From assembly GCA_934465125.1 (NCBI GenBank), contig CAKSKO010000052.1:1-7482 (forward strand): DNA of 7,482 nucleotides, in the 5' to 3' direction. This document shows, in pieces, positions 6,064 to 7,482 of the stretch (its first letter is position 1; each line of letters starts with the position of its first letter). Below the pieces are notes generated by a model that had not been told where the DNA came from, did no database searches, and was given only the letters and a program-made list of their open reading frames with translations. The translations under genes were made by a program, and so were the position numbers. Source of the stretch: an uncultured Eubacteriales bacterium. GTDB taxonomy: Bacteria; Bacillota; Clostridia; Oscillospirales; Acutalibacteraceae.

Positions 6064-7101
6064 ATGAATGGGGTTTGGGCACTTGTTGCTGCAGTGGCGT
6101 CGTTTGTGATTACTGCAGCGCTTGGTAAAATAGTGATTCCGTATTTGCATAAACTCAAGTATGGACAGACAATTCTCGACATTGGTCCTTCCTGGCATAA
6201 AAACAAGCAAGGAACACCAACAATGGGCGGAGTCATGTTTATTGTTGGAATTTTGGCGACTGTTTCGGTTTGTATTCCGAGCTACTATGCAGTGTCGGGC
6301 GGCGGAACATTTCATATGGCGGAGACCCCGCTTATGACGGTAAAAGTATTCGCCGGACTTGCAATGGCGTTGGGTTTTGGGTTAATTGGATTTTTTGATG
6401 ATTATATTAAAGTAGTCAAAAAAAGAAATCTGGGATTAACAGCTCGTCAGAAAATGGTATTGCAGTTTTTGGTAGCGGCAGCGTATCTTGCTACGATTTA
6501 TATCACGCAAATTAATAATGGCGCAACCAATACGACTTCAACAATTATTCCGTTTGTGGGAAGTGTTGATCTTGGTGCTTTTTACTGGATTTTAGCAGCT
6601 ATTTTGATTGTAGGAACTGTTAACGCAGTGAATTTTACCGATGGCGTTGATGGACTAAATGCTTCTGTTACTTTTTTTGTAGCGATTTTTTTTATGGTAA
6701 TGGCAAGTTTTCTTGGCATGTTTGGGATGGGAATTGCGGCGGCAGCTCTTGCGGGAGGATGTTTAGGATTTTTGGTTTGGAACTTTCATCCTGCGAAGGT
6801 ATTCATGGGAGATACCGGCTCTCTATTTTTGGGGGGGATGGTTTGTGCGCTAGGATTTGGTTTAAATCTTCCGATTTTGCTTCTTCCGATGGGAATCGTA
6901 TATTTCTGTGAAATTCTTTCGGTTGTACTACAGGTAATCTACTTTAAGTTAACAAAAGGAAAACGTTTATTTAAAATGAGTCCGATTCACCATCACTTTG
7001 AAATGTGTGGATGGAGTGAATCAAAAATTTGTTCTGTATTTAGTTTAGTAGCGGCAGTCGGTGGAATTGTTTCGCTTCTTTTTACAATTTATGGAACCTA
7101 A
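6064..7101 (+). CDS. mraY: Phospho-N-acetylmuramoyl-pentapeptide-transferase (lipid I synthase)
   Basis: MraY is the polytopic membrane enzyme that moves phospho-MurNAc-pentapeptide from UDP onto undecaprenyl phosphate, giving lipid I. The 345 residues are mostly hydrophobic helices, about ten expected for the family. Diagnostic motifs include GTPTMGG near residue 50 and FFDDYIKVVKKRNLGL with the aspartate pair D112-D113. They also include NFTDGVDG (N190, D193, D196), FMGDTGSLFLGG (from M248 on) and PIHHHFE with H309-H311, the cytoplasmic active-site histidine loop. All catalytic positions I can check are present. Start ATG 6064 is preceded by GAGGTGAT at 6053-6060, which closely matches the 16S rRNA tail. 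It is isolated from the PBP gene by 534 bases. murE and murF, often located between them, are absent. Confidence 0.97.
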   Translation: MNGVWALVAAVASFVITAALGKIVIPYLHKLKYGQTILDIGPSWHKNKQGTPTMGGVMFIVGILATVSVCIPSYYAVSGGGTFHMAETPLMTVKVFAGLAMALGFGLIGFFDDYIKVVKKRNLGLTARQKMVLQFLVAAAYLATIYITQINNGATNTTSTIIPFVGSVDLGAFYWILAAILIVGTVNAVNFTDGVDGLNASVTFFVAIFFMVMASFLGMFGMGIAAAALAGGCLGFLVWNFHPAKVFMGDTGSLFLGGMVCALGFGLNLPILLLPMGIVYFCEILSVVLQVIYFKLTKGKRLFKMSPIHHHFEMCGWSESKICSVFSLVAAVGGIVSLLFTIYGT

Positions 7102-7223
7102 TATGCATCTACGATTTTTACAGTCCCAATATCATTAATAGCAAATTAGGATGAGGGTTATAGCTTTCTCTAATATGCTTCTTATCTAAAATATAGTAAC
7201 TTTTTGCCCTTTATGGATTGGAA

Positions 7224-7282
7224 TTTATGAGCGAAGAGATTGTTTTATTCCTTCATAAAACGAGAGTTTTATATTATAAAAT
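7224..7282 (+). repeat. Chain of mutually exclusive AT-rich inverted repeats
   Basis: TTTATGA (7224-7230) is complementary to TCATAAA (7253-7259). GTTTTAT (7242-7248) pairs with ATAAAAC (7255-7261). That same ATAAAAC pairs with a second GTTTTAT (7266-7272) over a GAGA loop. TTTTAT (7267-7272) also pairs with ATAAAA (7276-7281). Each segment can pair with more than one neighbour, so only some stems can form together. This lies in the mraY to 7348 gap, just before promoter copy B. AT-rich composition makes some of this expected by chance. No ordinary terminator was found after mraY, so part of it may serve that purpose. Confidence 0.35.
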
Positions 7283-7297
7283 AATTCGTGAGTCGTT

Positions 7298-7327
7298 TGA
7301 TATAATAATCTTACATAGAGATTGTTG
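7298..7327 (+). promoter_or_regulatory. Extended -10 promoter overlapping an inverted repeat, copy B
   Basis: TGATATAAT (7298-7306) is again an extended -10 without a recognisable -35. TAATAATCTT (7303-7312) can pair with GAGATTGTTG (7318-7327), 10 bp including G-U pairs, over a 5-base spacer. Compared with copy A at 5610-5653, the -10, the left arm and the right arm are nearly identical, while the spacer is 14 bases shorter. Transcription should start near 7313, giving a leader of about 35 bases for the gene at 7348. Confidence 0.62.
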
Positions 7328-7347
7328 ACTCCCAAAAGGAGGGATTT

Positions 7348-7482
7348 ATGGTGGAAGGAAATAGCATTGGACGTGTACCACGCGGCGTCGAAGTAGGGCG
7401 AAAACAGAAAGGACCCAATAACGCTAGGATAACAGCAACTGGAAAAATAAAAGGCAAAAAAGTGAAAAAAACGTTTAAAATT
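7348..7482 (+). CDS. Start of a protein with a basic N-terminal tail, cut by window end (possibly FtsW/SpoVE)
   Basis: Forty-five codons are visible from ATG 7348, preceded by a strong AGGAGGG at 7337-7343. The start MVEGNSIGRVPRGVEVGRKQ continues into a lysine-rich run ending KGKKVKKTFKI. Nine lysines and four arginines against two acidic residues suggest a cytoplasmic tail before a membrane helix that would begin beyond the window. In dcw clusters the gene after mraY is typically murD or ftsW/spoVE. The basic tail does not fit a murD N-terminus, and ftsW is the better guess. No diagnostic domain is visible, so the function is inferred from context only. The gene has its own promoter (copy B). 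Confidence 0.7.
   Translation, partial: MVEGNSIGRVPRGVEVGRKQKGPNNARITATGKIKGKKVKKTFKI

Overview
The window is a stretch of a low-to-medium GC Bacillota chromosome, most likely from the class Clostridia. It carries the start of the division and cell wall (dcw) cluster. Supporting this are strong AGGAGG-type ribosome binding sites, a SigA-type promoter, U-tailed hairpin terminators, the coaD-to-mraZ neighbourhood, and a PASTA-bearing class B penicillin-binding protein (PBP). All supported genes are on the + strand. No mobile element, tRNA, rRNA or CRISPR array was seen.

Layout: (1) Positions 2-947 hold the 3' part of coaD (coenzyme A synthesis) and, one base later, a small coiled-coil protein. 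This unit ends at an intrinsic terminator near 1028-1057. (2) A well-formed promoter (TTGCAA, 17 bases, TATACT) is followed by four GTGG-type repeats spaced exactly 10 bases apart, which is the arrangement of a MraZ operator. It leads into mraZ, rsmH, an FtsL-like gene and a class B PBP (1232-5529). A terminator-like hairpin separates the FtsL-like gene from the PBP gene, and a terminator follows the PBP gene. (3) Positions 5530-6063 are a 534-base stretch without a convincing gene but dense in structure: a terminator, two extended -10 promoters, several inverted repeats, and about 200 bases that fold into consecutive hairpins and could be a non-coding RNA or long leader. (4) mraY occupies 6064-7101. 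(5) A 246-base AT-rich gap contains a second copy of the promoter and inverted-repeat block seen at 5610-5653. It precedes the start of a gene cut by the window end (7348-7482), possibly ftsW/spoVE.

How the genes work together: MraZ is the cluster's transcription factor. RsmH methylates 16S rRNA. The FtsL-like protein and the PBP belong to the septal peptidoglycan machinery. MraY makes lipid I, the first membrane-bound precursor of the peptidoglycan that the PBP cross-links. murE and murF, which lie between the PBP gene and mraY in many dcw clusters, are absent here. Their place is taken by the structured intergenic region.

Most of the genes are ordinary. The least explained material is the 5530-6063 region and its partial duplication at 7298-7327.
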